Positions 12,320 to 22,566 of a stretch of 64,000 nt of DNA are shown one piece after another (the first letter of the stretch is position 1; every line of letters begins with the position of its first letter). Origin of the DNA: Azolla caroliniana (lineage: Eukaryota; Polypodiophyta); NCBI GenBank assembly GCA_043228905.1, contig JBHGNT010000002.1, forward strand, positions 3,596,001 to 3,660,000, given 5' to 3'. Both the position numbers and the translations under genes were made by a program. The notes beneath the pieces are model-generated. The model saw nothing but the letters and a program-made list of their open reading frames with translations, ran no database searches and was not told where the DNA came from.

Positions 12320-14119
12320 TTAATAGCTCTTCACCGGGCATTGGTTACTATAATGGCCTTCCTGTCGACAGTAGTAGCAGTAGGCCTTCCGAGTATTGCT
12401 AGATTCGGCATTGTCTGTTGTACTCGGGGCAGGTCCTGCGGTACGCGCGGGGTTTTGTACCGGTTGGCTACTTGGAGCTCCTTGTTCTGGATCCCGGGGG
12501 TAGCCGCCTTTTTTAAAATGCCGTTTTTTGTTATAGCTCTTCTTATTACGGTACTCTTGACGGGGTTGCCCGTTATATCTGCCGTATTCCTCCCGTTGCT
12601 GACGATACCCGGGGGAGTGCTCCCGGTCGTAATGTTCGTATCGTCTATTGTAATCCTGGTACCGATCATGCTGGTCATAGTTATCCCGCCGATCACCGTA
12701 CCGGACATCATTTTCCCATCGATCGCCATACCGGACATCCTGTGCCGGTCGGTCACGGTCCATTCGCCGCCAGCGTTCGTCTTCTTCATCCCGGCTGCTG
12801 CGTGGCTCAATTTGTCGGACGGGCGGTGTTTGCCGGTTCAACAGATTATACTCGCACCTATCCGTCGTATGGCTCTTGGATTGACAGATTACACATTGCT
12901 TCCTCATAGTGCATTCTAGAGCCGAGTGTCCGGAATTCAAGCAGGTGGTGCACTGTATTGCTTGCCGAAACCGGAGGTCTTCATCGGACGGTAACGCCCG
13001 TTGAAGTGCTCCCAGTGTGAGCCAGGAGCTTGTCTTTTCCATCTCTCTCACCCGGTCAATGACCTGGTTGATGGTACTTGTGCGGAAGTCAATTACCGTG
13101 CAAACCGTGCGTAGGGGTTCTCTGAGCGCGTTTAGGAATATAGTCCGTAATTCCTCCTTCGGGGGTGCGCGGGCAAGCTGACTATGCATCCGTTGAAACC
13201 GGATGACAAATTGGGGAATACTCTCCCCTGCCTCTTGCCGGATGGTATAAAATAAGCCTACCATTACGGTCTGGTCTACCTCCTTTTGAAAAAAATGCAA
13301 GAATTTAGCTTTTAAATCTGCAAAGGTGTTGATGGTAGACGGGTCCTGCGTCCGACACCATCTTGCTGCCGGTCCCTCCAATGTGACGCCAAATTCCGCT
13401 ATCTTAGAGCGTTCTTCTTCCTCCGGGGTCAATCGCTGGGACACATGGTTGGCTTCCCATGTCTGTTCAAAGGCGTGCACATGAGCTTCCGCGTCCGGAT
13501 CATCTCTATACTTCGAGTACTGGAACGGCATGTCGTCGTCCGGTATCGGTGCGCGGGCTGGTAGTGTTGGTGCTCGTTCTAGAATTTTCTCCGGTGTCAG
13601 TGGTCTTTCCCGATTTGTTTCTGGCGTCGGTTGTTTTTCCTCTTCCTTTGGTGACGGAGGCCTCTCCTCTTCGACTTCCGGTGTCGGAGGTCGCTCTTCC
13701 TCTGCTGGTTCTGGGGGTTCCAGTGTTAGCACTTCCGGTTCTGGTGTCGGTAAGGTATCCGATCCTTCGTCCTCCGGTCCGCCTGGGGTTTCGTTGCTGC
13801 TACGGTAGTTCGTGTGCATGCTGTATTCCCCTTCGGAGTCCGATTCATATGCTGAAAAGGCTTCTACTTCGCCTTCTCCGTTTGCCAACGTGTGGAGAAG
13901 GGATTCGGTTTCCTGGAGGCTGCTTAGGCTGCTGCCGTCGTTCGGGTGCGATGTTTGCTGTAACCAGAGGGAGTCCTCCGCTACTCTCCGGATTACGTTG
14001 GAAAACGAGCGATCCGCTCTAATTTCCTGCGCCGCTTGCTGGAAAGCTTCGCGTCTCCTTTGCCTTTCGGCAAGGCGTCGAGTTCGATCTGTAACCAGGT
14101 CGTGCGTTGATCTAGACAT
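12320..14119 (-). CDS. gag: Gypsy-1 gag, open frame with three zinc knuckles
   Basis: 599 codons from ATG at 14119 (MSRSTHDLVTD, shared by Gypsy-2). The open frame runs back to 14206 inside the LTR, but that part is leader. Retrotransposon gag domain at about residues 210-370 (AEFGVTLEGPAARW ... QFVIRFQRM). Three CX2CX4HX4C knuckles: CTTCLNSGHSALEC and CVICQSKSHTTDRC at about 390-422, and CYYCRQEGHYSNQC near the end. Between them is an R/Y/D-rich low-complexity region; upstream is a Pro/Glu-rich region. It ends with TAA at 12320, where Gypsy-2 has GAA and reads on into protease, so gag and pol were probably one frame and this stop is a mutation. Confidence 0.85.
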   Translation of the reverse strand: MSRSTHDLVTDRTRRLAERQRRREAFQQAAQEIRADRSFSNVIRRVAEDSLWLQQTSHPNDGSSLSSLQETESLLHTLANGEGEVEAFSAYESDSEGEYSMHTNYRSSNETPGGPEDEGSDTLPTPEPEVLTLEPPEPAEEERPPTPEVEEERPPSPKEEEKQPTPETNRERPLTPEKILERAPTLPARAPIPDDDMPFQYSKYRDDPDAEAHVHAFEQTWEANHVSQRLTPEEEERSKIAEFGVTLEGPAARWCRTQDPSTINTFADLKAKFLHFFQKEVDQTVMVGLFYTIRQEAGESIPQFVIRFQRMHSQLARAPPKEELRTIFLNALREPLRTVCTVIDFRTSTINQVIDRVREMEKTSSWLTLGALQRALPSDEDLRFRQAIQCTTCLNSGHSALECTMRKQCVICQSKSHTTDRCEYNLLNRQTPPVRQIEPRSSRDEEDERWRRMDRDRPAQDVRYGDRWENDVRYGDRRDNYDQHDRYQDYNRRYEHYDREHSPGYRQQREEYGRYNGQPRQEYRNKKSYNKKRHFKKGGYPRDPEQGAPSSQPVQNPARTAGPAPSTTDNAESSNTRKAYCYYCRQEGHYSNQCPVKSY

Positions 14120-14149
14120 CCATCCGTGCTGTCGTTCGCTGCAAAAATA

Positions 14150-14165
14150 GGAATCGTGGTCGCCA
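14150..14165 (-). other. Gypsy-1 primer-binding site
   Basis: In element sense the LTR end AACA is followed by seven bases (CAGTTTT) and then TGGCGACCACGATTCC. TGG at the start fits complementarity to a tRNA CCA end. TGGCGAC resembles sites used with some Arg tRNAs, but the rest does not match one I know. The same site is at 29190-29205. Confidence 0.6.
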
Positions 14166-14172
14166 AAAACTG

Positions 14173-14608
14173 TGTTAACTCTTCGGGCCGGACAATGGCC
14201 TAACACAGGGTGTCTACGGGAGACACTTCACCAAAGGGTGTTACGGCAACCGGATTAGACTTCAACGCTTAATCCTACTTGATTAAGTTACTTATTATGA
14301 TCGTCTTTCATAACACACGCGTAAGATATAACAATTAAGATAGAACGGCAATTAACACAGAGAGATAACAATGCTTAAGCTTCCATTAATTAACCGCCAA
14401 TGATTACATTGTATCCGGGCCTTTAAATAGGTTTCCGGTCTGTATTACAAAACGGTGCCATCCGCACCTGTTCGGGATCGGTCCGGATCCGGAACGGCAT
14501 ACCGTTTCCGGTGCGTCCGTCCACACTCATAGCTTAATTACAACCACATTCCTACTACTTAAATAACTCTCCGTTTCCCACTCTGGACTCCTTTGCCGGC
14601 CGGTAACA
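14173..14608 (-). repeat. Gypsy-1 5' LTR
   Basis: 436 bp. In element sense it contains a TATA-like CTATTTAAAGG (plus strand 14419-14430), the likely promoter. Ends TG...CA. Confidence 0.95.
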
Positions 14609-14613
14609 CCTGA

Positions 14614-15060
14614 GTCCAATTTTTCTACAATTAACGCAGTCTAATTCTTAAAACATATCTAGAGCTATCAGCAAACAAAGGATTCCATAACAATGCTGCC
14701 TTAAAATTTGGGCTTTTGTTGCTGGAAGTTGAAATAGGAAAGCTTCTCTAATGTCCTTCCATGCCCTCAAGATACCTATAAAGAAGCTCATAGAACAACA
14801 TTATGAGCCTTAATTCGAATTCAAAGTTAAACAACTATTGAAAATTATCTTGCCATTGTCCTCCTATTGTAGGCTAAATGTTATGAAGACATAACAACCA
14901 CAGCTTTTTCTACAACTCATTCCCAAGCATAAATCCTCTCACAACATGCTTTGCAAGAATGGCCTTACTCTAGAGCAAAGGATCTACTAAGCCCAGTCCA
15001 CCTTCACGTTGTCGGGGTAGTTGTGGTTCGTGCGGCAAAGTCGCAGGGACTAAGGTTAAG
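14614..15060 (-). pseudogene. LINE ORF2, right half (upstream of the Gypsy-1 insertion)
   Basis: Reading leftward on the minus strand from about 15010: REGGLGLVDPLL, then SKAILAKHVVRGFMLGNE, then ALLWNPLFADSSRYVLR in another frame. GGLGLVDP-x-x-x-SKA is the usual region after the reverse transcriptase in plant LINEs. Stops and frameshifts are frequent. Together with 3491-4672 this restores the order of one LINE cut by Gypsy-1. Confidence 0.6.
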
Positions 15061-15335
15061 GGGAGTTGAAGGAACTTAAATTTTAATAAGGATTGTATGG
15101 TGATGTTAGAAAGGTTAAGAATAGCAAGAAGAAGAGTTACGAGTAATGTGTGTGAGAGAGAGAGAGACGAGAATAGATAGAAGATAGAGATAATATATGA
15201 TTCAAGAAGCAAGACAGAGACAAAGTATGATTTAAGAAGCAAGAGTATTTGATATAAACATGATGTATATTAAAAAGACAATATTTTACCAACTTTACAA
15301 TCCTTGATCACAAACTGAACCCATTCTCTACCGAC

Positions 15336-15400
15336 CCTTGATTTGAACCCACGACCTCAACTTCGAAACGAGAGGTTCTCCACCCAATGAGCTAGTCTTC
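15336..15400 (-). repeat. tRNA-like sequence (SINE head or tRNA relic)
   Basis: On the minus strand TAGCTCATTGGGTGG fits a pol III A box and, about 30 bases on, GGGTTCAAATCA fits a B box. I did not find a full acceptor stem, so a working tRNA gene is unlikely. Confidence 0.45.
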
Positions 15401-15499
15401 TCTACTTAATTATATTATTTTCTCACTCACTCTTGATTGATTGCTTCTTGTTTCCTTGCCCCTCTTTATATAAGGGTTGCCATGCATATGGTAATGTAT

Positions 15500-15580
15500 G
15501 GGAGCATGGCATGCATGCAATGCATGAGTTACATGTAATGCATGATCGCCATTTGGCGCACATGCATTGCATGATGGCTA
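15500..15580. repeat. GCATGC/ATGCAT-rich tract
   Basis: Dense alternating purine-pyrimidine hexamers (ATGCAT, GCATGC, CATGCA), with inverted halves around GCCATTTGGC. Simple repeat-like; function unknown. Confidence 0.5.
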
Positions 15581-15635
15581 TGTATGAAAATAGATATGGG
15601 ATAGGTATAATGATGAAAATGCATTCTAAAATAAT

Positions 15636-15768
15636 TAACCTAGCTTAGTGGTGTATGCTTTGTGTTTGGTATATAAGGTTGAGAGTTCAAGTCTCTCTAT
15701 TTTACTCAATACAATATATAGCTTCATTCTTATATCATGAAGTATAGTTTTTTTCAAACCTTTACAAA
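15636..15768 (+). repeat. tRNA-derived SINE-like copy 1
   Basis: A box TAGCTTAGTGG (15641-15651) and B box AGTTCAAGTCTC (15684-15695) are followed by an AT-rich tail with CAATACAATATATAGCTTCA. The copy at 15772 has the same order and spacing. Confidence 0.5.
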
Positions 15769-15771
15769 TAA

Positions 15772-15900
15772 ATAGCCTAGCCTAGTGGTATGTACATTGT
15801 ACTTTGTATATAAGGATGTGGGTTCAAGTCTCTCAAATATTATTAAATACAACATTTAAGCTCATTTTTATATTGTGAAGCACATTCTTCACGACAACGT
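15772..15900 (+). repeat. tRNA-derived SINE-like copy 2
   Basis: A box TAGCCTAGTGGT (about 15778-15789) and B box GGGTTCAAGTCTC (about 15820-15833), followed by TTAAATACAACATTTAAGCT, matching the tail of copy 1. The two copies lie head to tail. Confidence 0.5.
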
Positions 15901-18489
15901 ATTGGCGGATTAAAACCGACCAAGCAACTTTTGCAACAACCCTTGATCCCAAAGGGGCACTCCAAATAAAATTACAAACTAAGCATTGTAGTTTCAATAT
16001 AATAGAGCGTGAAAATAGTTAGGTTGATGCAACATACAACATTGATGCAAGCAAAACCGAGTTTGCCACAACCATCCTTCTTGGTAAAGACAAATTAGTG
16101 GTATACCAATACAACAATTTATTTCTAACCCATAACAAAAGAGGTGTTAACATCTCTTCTGCTCACAAATCTAACCCCACTTGACAGCCCAAATATTGTA
16201 CGGTTGTACCTCAAGGTACCCAAATAAAACCTGGAGTTGGCACATCTTGTGGAGGAGAAGACGACGCAACCCAAAATCCCATGGACTTGTCCCAATTGAT
16301 CAAATCTCCTGAAGCATCACGAAAACCCCTGAGTTTTGTTTTTAAGAACATACATATCAACTCTACGAGGGAGTAGATACAAGCGTTGTCAAAATGTGGC
16401 ATGTGCATAAGAGAAATTTAATTAAACTAGGATTATTTAAAAGCTTGATTGATAGATCAAAGGTGTGAAGAGAAAGACAATTTGTGACTTTATTATTATT
16501 ATTATTTAGGAAAGAAAAGGCGTGACATGTGCCAAAATAAAAAAAGCACATGATTTTATTTGAGAAGAAAGCCTCCTTCATCCTATAAAAGGGTGAAGAG
16601 AAAGCAAACAAGGGGGGTTAAGGAGAGAGACTAGGAAGCTCTGCCAAATTGGGAGGCAAGGGTGGCGAACAAGAGGGTGTGTAAGACCAACATCAACAAG
16701 AGGTAACATTGTGGTCGTTGATTGTTTGGAGATTACACCGAAAGTCGAGGATTTTCCACTAAACCTTCACTCTTATTCTTATTCTTTTCATTATCATCAT
16801 ATTCTTGTTGTTCTCCACAAAATAATTGTTGTTTTAGGGTTTTATTTACATATTTTTTGTGAAATTTAGGGTTTTTAGTTCAGTGTTAAATTTCCGAAAA
16901 ATTATCATCATTGTAATAAAAAAATCCAAAGAGAATTTCTTTCATAATCCAACATTTTAGCTAGGGATCGGCAACGGCTTGGCTCAAGCCTAAACCGGTT
17001 TAAACGGCTTAGCGGCTCGGCTCAGTTTAGGTTTGAGCCTACCTAAACGGTTTGAGCTCGGCTCGGCTCGGCTCGAGCCTTGCCAAACTAGCTCAAAGCG
17101 TTTAAGCCGTTTATGTGATTTAAGAATTAGGGTTTAGAAAGTTAGAAATTAGACAGTTAGAACTTGAAAATTGACAGAGAGACTAGTAGGAAGCCATAGG
17201 TAGTAGACTGTTGAGTGATGAGAGAGGGAGGGATAGAGAGGGAGAGGGAGCTTGCATAGTGTTAAGTGGACAATTAGAGGACCTCCTTGTTGTTATATAC
17301 ATTCTTTGGAGAAGGATTGGATCACCAAGAGTGGCAGGTCGCCATAACCTCAGGGCTCATGGTTTGGGTGGTGGGAGGTAGGGGATTCGTGTATGACAAC
17401 CGACCAATCATAGTAAACACCGGGACATTTGGAACAGGTAATATGTCGCATTTTGAGAACTGTCCATCAAAAAATGACACGATTCACAAAAAGGGGTGCC
17501 GCATGCGTAAAGGAATTTTAAAAATGACCCAAAAATATATTGATTTTTAACATGTACGGAAATTTAGGTGTTCAAAAAAATGCCTAAATAATGGACATGC
17601 CAAACTTACAAATGAATGTCCAAAATGACTAACCCCAATATTTATAGAAATTCTGAATCCAAATCTTGATGTGGAATACAATATTTATAGTTAACGTTTC
17701 AGGACAATCATTTTTCAAGTTTATGTCATCATCTTCATACCCATTAGATGAACTAGTACGAGTTTATGAGGTCTCATCCTCATCATCAATGGCAACTAAT
17801 GCATTGTGTTGATCCAATTGCAATCCAACCTCATCGAGTTTATGAGTCATGCTTCTTGTTTGTCTTTGTGTTGTGTCTAAAGCCACATTCCAGATCCTCT
17901 TTTAGTATCTTCATTGTGGTCTGTCACAGATAACTTGTTTTGGTCAAAGATAAGTCATACACTAATATATAAACATTATCCAATGTAAGAGTAGATGTGC
18001 TTGATGCATCTTTCCTCCTCACTTTTTGGTTATGATATTTCATTATGTACTTTCCATTTACAAGATTAGATTATGTGAGAGAAGCTTTCTACCAAAATCA
18101 TTAGAATCTAAAAAATGTCTTAAAGATGTTTTCCATTTTTCTTAGATTCTCATAGTAAGCCTTTGATGTCGTACAGAAATCCGATTCATTCCATCTAGAT
18201 TTGACGCAACATGTCGAATTTTACTCTATACATCTAGAATTGGATATAATGCATCAGATTCCTGTAAGTCTTGGAATTTTAAAAAAAAATTCCATTAAAA
18301 AAATACTCTTGCATTTTAATGCATTGCATTGAATTCTAGCTACATAGACTAAAATATGATACATTACATGGATTTCCCGAAAATACATAAATAAATACAA
18401 ATTGAAAAAATAAAACATTTTCCCATAAATAAATAAATAAACATTTTTTATTTTACTCGTAAATAAATAAATAAAAATTGAAAAATTAG

Positions 18490-20170
18490 ATTTCAATGGA
18501 AATCCAATTCCGTGCATCGGATTCAATTGAAAATCCAATTTCTCTTATTTTTTTGAAAATTTTCTTATTTTTTGAATTGTTTTTGAATTTGTTTTTATTT
18601 TTCCCATAAAAAAATAAATAAAAATTGAAAAAATGTATTTTCAACGGAAATCCGATGCACTGCATCGGATTTTGGTTGAAAGTCCACTTTTACGTATTTT
18701 TTTCCAAATTTGCTTTTTTTTTAAAAAAAATTTTGAATTTTTTTAAATTTTTTCTATAAAAAATAAATAAATATTGAAAAAATAGATTTTCAATGGAAAT
18801 CCGATGCACTGCATCGGATTTCCGTAGAAAATCCACTTTTTCTTATTTTTTTTCCAAATTTTCATAGTTTTTAGAATTTTTTTCGTATTTTGTTTGTCTA
18901 TTTTCTCATAAATAACTATATAGAAATTGAAAAAATGAATTTTCAAAGCATCGGATTTCTATTGAAAGTCCACTTTTTGCTATTTGTTACCAAATTTTCA
19001 TATTTTAAAATATTTTTTTGTATTTTTTAATTTTTTTTTCATTTTTTCCCATAAATAAATAAATAAAAATTGCAAAAAATGGGTTTTCAACAAAAATCCA
19101 ATGCACTACATTGGATTTCTATTGAAAATCCATTTTGTCTTATTTGTTTCCAATTTTTCAGATATTTTGAATTTGTTTTTGTATTTGTTTTTGTATTTGT
19201 TTTGAATTGTTTTTGTTTTTATCATAAATAAATATATAGGAATTGAAAAAAATGGATTTTCAACGGAAATCCGATGCACTGCATCGGATTTCCATTGAAA
19301 GTCCACTTTTTCTTGTTTGTTTACAAATTTTCTTATTTCTTTATATTTTTCTCTAAAAACGTGTTAAAAATAAACAAATTGTGATTTTCTCCATTTAAAA
19401 TGATGTGTTTTCAACGGGAATCCGATGCAGTGCATCGGATTCCCATTGAAAACAGATCATTTTCAATAGGATTTTCAATGGAAATCCGATGCACTGCATC
19501 GGATTTCCGTTCAAAATCACTGAGTTTCAACAGAAATCCGATGCAGTGCATCGGATTTCCGTTGAAAGTCCAATATTTTTCTTATGTTTTTTCATAAAAC
19601 ATTAATTTGCAATTGAAATTCGACTCAATGGTTTAGATTTTGTTGAAAATGTAATATTTTTTTATTATCTCATTGTTTTATGAAAAACCTAAAATAAATT
19701 TGGATTTTTAATTGAAATTCGATGTAGTGCATTAGATTTCAGTTGGAAATCCACTTTTTTAATATATTTTTATTTAGTTTTTGAAAAAATGAAAAACAAT
19801 TGAAAAGAAAGAGGATTGCCAGCTAAAATCTGATGCAATGCATCAATGTCTAGCTGTATAGACTACGATCTGATGTAGTGTATCGGATTTCAGTTGAAAA
19901 GCCGTTTATTATTATTTTATATGGAAAATAAATAAATAAATAACATTGGAAAAAGAAAAAAGAAAAAAGGATTTTCGACTCTAATCCAACGCATTGCATT
20001 AGATTCTAGCTATATATACTAAAATATAATGTAGTGCATAGTATTTTAGCTGAAAATCCATTTTTTATTTTTTAATGGAAATTTTTTTAAAAATTACAAA
20101 AAAAAAAAACTTGGATTTTCAACTGAAATCTAGTGCATCGCATTGGATTCCAATTAAAAATCCAAGATTT
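18490..20170. repeat. Palindrome-cored tandem satellite
   Basis: A unit of about 150 bp recurs at about 18491, 18638, 18788, 18938, 19084, 19256 and 19409, then more densely at 19470 and 19523, with decayed copies on to 20170. Each core is a near-perfect palindrome, GGAAATCCGATGCA then C or G then TGCATCGGATTTCC, flanked by TTTTCAA and TTGAAA. Spacers are A/T-only stretches. The small open frames here are by-products of the repeat. Confidence 0.85.
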
Positions 20171-20365
20171 TTTATTTTTTCAAATTTTATTGTTTCAAAT
20201 TTTCAATGGGTTTTAGATTAGTTTTCTGCCACAGGTATATAATATAAAACTTACATCAATTTAGATTAACGTTATATTCTATTCTTCAGTTTGATGTTAC
20301 CTGTGCAATTTCATTCTACTGTCATGTACTACTAAAACATACGCCGTAAAGATTATCAGGAACTC

Positions 20366-20490
20366 TGTTGCATTAGAGAAGGACCTTGAGCAAGTTAATG
20401 TCATCAAAATGAGGATCCAAGGTATCTGGGGTTGTCCTGATCAAGACCAAGAAGTTGGGGCAAAGCATATCAATAAAACTTAGATGTTCC
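20366..20490 (+). pseudogene. DNA methyltransferase C-terminal exon fragment
   Basis: The frame starting at about 20371 reads VALEKDLEQVNVIKMRI, then CPDQDQEVGAKHINKT. The minus-strand gene at 23519-26209 has ALEKDEEQVIFINTRI and CPNQDEEVSAKHITDT at its C-terminal end, so this is a paralogous piece in opposite orientation. An acidic tail with several stops follows to about 20660. No other part of that gene was found inside the hAT element. Confidence 0.6.
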
Positions 20491-21887
20491 AGATGACTTT
20501 TAGAAAACTTGTGGAACTATAGATGAAGACACAGGGCAACTTGTTGAATTAGAAGACGTTTCAGAGTCTGAACATACTAACAATTCAACTTAGCGTATTG
20601 ATGAAGCCAATGAGGACAATCCTGATGAAAGAGCTAATCCTGAGTAGACAGCTTTACCAGACTTATTATTCGATTGAATGGTTATGGCTTATTGTAAATT
20701 TTGAACAATATGAATTGTTAAATTTTGACGTAATATATAAGTTGAGCTTACTTATAATTTTCGTGTAACAATCATTGAACTTAGAAATTAAGTATACTTG
20801 TATGTGTACATGTTATCTAAACTCTCCTTTATCATTTGGGGTATATCGGAGATAAGTTTATACTCTATCATTTACTCGTATGATTGGAATGCTATTGTAG
20901 ACTAGTTTATTTATACATTGACAGTGTCATGTATCACGTGTCAATAGAAATTTTCTCTTGACATAGTAGTATCTCTTAATTGCAAGGTTCACAATTTGCT
21001 TTAAGATGTATTATATTTAAATATACACACATAATTAGAAGAAGTCACTTATTCAATGGGGCATGCTTTTTAGAATATGCACAAGGACCCGTGTTACTAT
21101 TATACTTGTGTTGACAAATACACCCCTGTCTAAGATTTGGACAAAAACATGGTAGATAGAATATACGTCGGATGATTTTGTTGACGTGATATTAGTTAGT
21201 TCTTTTTTTTGCTATGTTTTCATAAACCACATACACATGCGTCGTGCCTTGTTGAAATTCTTCTTAAATAAGGCATTTTTTAACATCTCACTAAGATATG
21301 AAAAAGAGAATGCGACATATTACCTGTTTCAAATGACCTGGTGTTAGTAGTATACAGAGAGGGAGTCGTGGAGGTGGGACTTGGAGTTGAATTTCGACTC
21401 ACTAGTGGTAAGGCCAAGGGGGTGGGAGTTATGAGGAGGAATTAGAATTAGAATTTTTATCGTCCATAAAGAGGCCAATTTTGACATATGGGACCAAAGT
21501 ATACATGTGTTCTTGATATATGTCTCCTTCCTAAGAAGGGGTATTCATACGTTGAAGCAGAAAGTCTCTATGTGTTAGTAAAGCATACGTATATGGGCTC
21601 AACCTTCTAGGTGGTGTCTTAAGTATGGCACTTAAGTTATCACTCCCTCTTAGTATGTCAGCATATCTTGAACGAAGAGTAGGAGGAAGTGGTACTCGTG
21701 TTTTTTGGGTTTCTTCAACTTTTTTATCCCAAACTGGCTCCCCAACCGCTTCACAAACCAGTTTAGGGATCGATTTGGTTTAGGTTTGAGAACCCCAAAA
21801 CGGTTTAGGCTTAACCAGTTTGGCTTGCATAAATAAGGCCAAACCGGTTAAGCCTAAACCAAACCGTTGCCGATTCCTAGTTTTAGC

Positions 21888-22566
21888 CTATAAAAGGACT
21901 ATCTAGACTTAGTATTGTAAAATCCATTCATAATCTCCAGGTTCTTTGGGCTAATTACTTGTTAATCTTGGGCATAATTGAATGTTCCAATTGCTACTAC
22001 ATTCAACTTTGGGATCCCTTTAAGTCTAGGATACCTTTGACTTTGACCTACCTTCGACTTTAGGCTACCTTCAACTCTGGCCTACCTTCGACTCTCACTA
22101 TTAAGGGCATGACCATAAATTATCCCATGGTTAGTTTGTACCACAATATTCTATACACATGGATAAAGTGTGAGGGTTAACCGAGATTGTAAAGATGGGA
22201 AGATTACTTTTAATCCAAGAAATTGAGATAATCCATAAGGGCCAAGTGTGAACTTACCCGGGGGCCTTAGGTCTTGCTATAAATATGAGGCCTTGCTACC
22301 CTCATTTAACACATTATCGACTACGTCGAGACTCTGATCTTGTGGTGATGAAACTCTTGTAGCGAGCGCTCCAATACCAAGTACGACTCGATGCCATGAC
22401 AGTGGTATGAGATGCCGATCGAGGCTCAAGTTCGTCTCGATCCCTTCACTTGGGGGTGGTCGGGTGGATTGACACCCTTCTTTCTCTCTCTTCTCTATAT
22501 ACCTATTTTATATTTCCTTATCTTTTGCTTACATTAGGATTAAGCTCTAACAGTTGGTATCCGAGC
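21888..22566 (+). repeat. LTR-like segment ending in a primer-binding site
   Basis: Has a TATA-like GCTATAAATATGAGG at about 22274, pyrimidine-rich sequence after it, an end TCTAACA at 22552, then GT and TGGTATCCGAGC (22555-22566), close to the initiator-Met primer site TGGTATCAGAGC. Three ~22-bp repeats (CCTACCTTCGACT type) lie at about 22040-22100. The left LTR edge is not found, perhaps because the hAT element sits in it. No internal coding sequence follows. Confidence 0.45.

Larger units (their letters stand above)
4673..14608 (-). mobile_element. Gypsy-1: Ty3/gypsy LTR retrotransposon with extra 3' ORF
   Basis: A complete element of 9,936 bp in minus orientation. LTRs of 436 bp lie at 4673-5108 and 14173-14608, both with TG...CA ends, and differ at a single position (about 0.2%). 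Flanks CCCGA (4668-4672) and CCTGA (14609-14613) look like a 5-bp TSD with one mismatch. Order in element sense: 5' LTR, primer-binding site, gag with three zinc knuckles, protease, reverse transcriptase, RNase H, integrase, then a third frame of about 1,000 codons. No chromodomain is seen. The long 3' ORF suggests the Tat/Athila side of the gypsy tree; this is inference. Pol and ORF3 carry stop codons. Confidence 0.93.
15061..16961. other. Non-coding, AT-rich, with tRNA-like repeats
   Basis: No supported gene. Contains three tRNA-like segments (listed separately), a (GA)-rich tract near 15150-15240, a purine-pyrimidine alternating tract, and a TATA-like TATAAAAGGG at about 16586 followed by GA-rich sequence that could be part of an LTR or promoter. 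I could not find matching LTR ends. Confidence 0.5.
16962..21879. mobile_element. hAT-type DNA transposon, non-autonomous
   Basis: Ends are inverted repeats: TAGGGATCGGCAACGG at 16962 against TAGGAATCGGCAACGG read inward from 21879, followed on both sides by a CGGCTTGGCTCAAGCC / CGGTTTGGTTTAGGC type subterminal region. Eight-bp flanks ATTTTAGC (16954-16961) and GTTTTAGC (21880-21887) match at 7 of 8 positions, the TSD length of hAT elements. Inside there is no recognisable hAT transposase; a minus-strand acidic coding scrap lies near 17700-17900. The element carries the palindromic satellite and a methyltransferase gene fragment. Confidence 0.7.

Noticed and set aside
16886-16961. Left edge of the LTR that ends at 22552, cut by the hAT element
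   Set aside because: TGTTA starts exist on the left, but no second LTR copy is in the window to confirm any of them.
18254-19597. Several frames with repeated MDFQWNPMQCIGF-like peptides
   Set aside because: Translations of the palindromic satellite; no start context and no domain.
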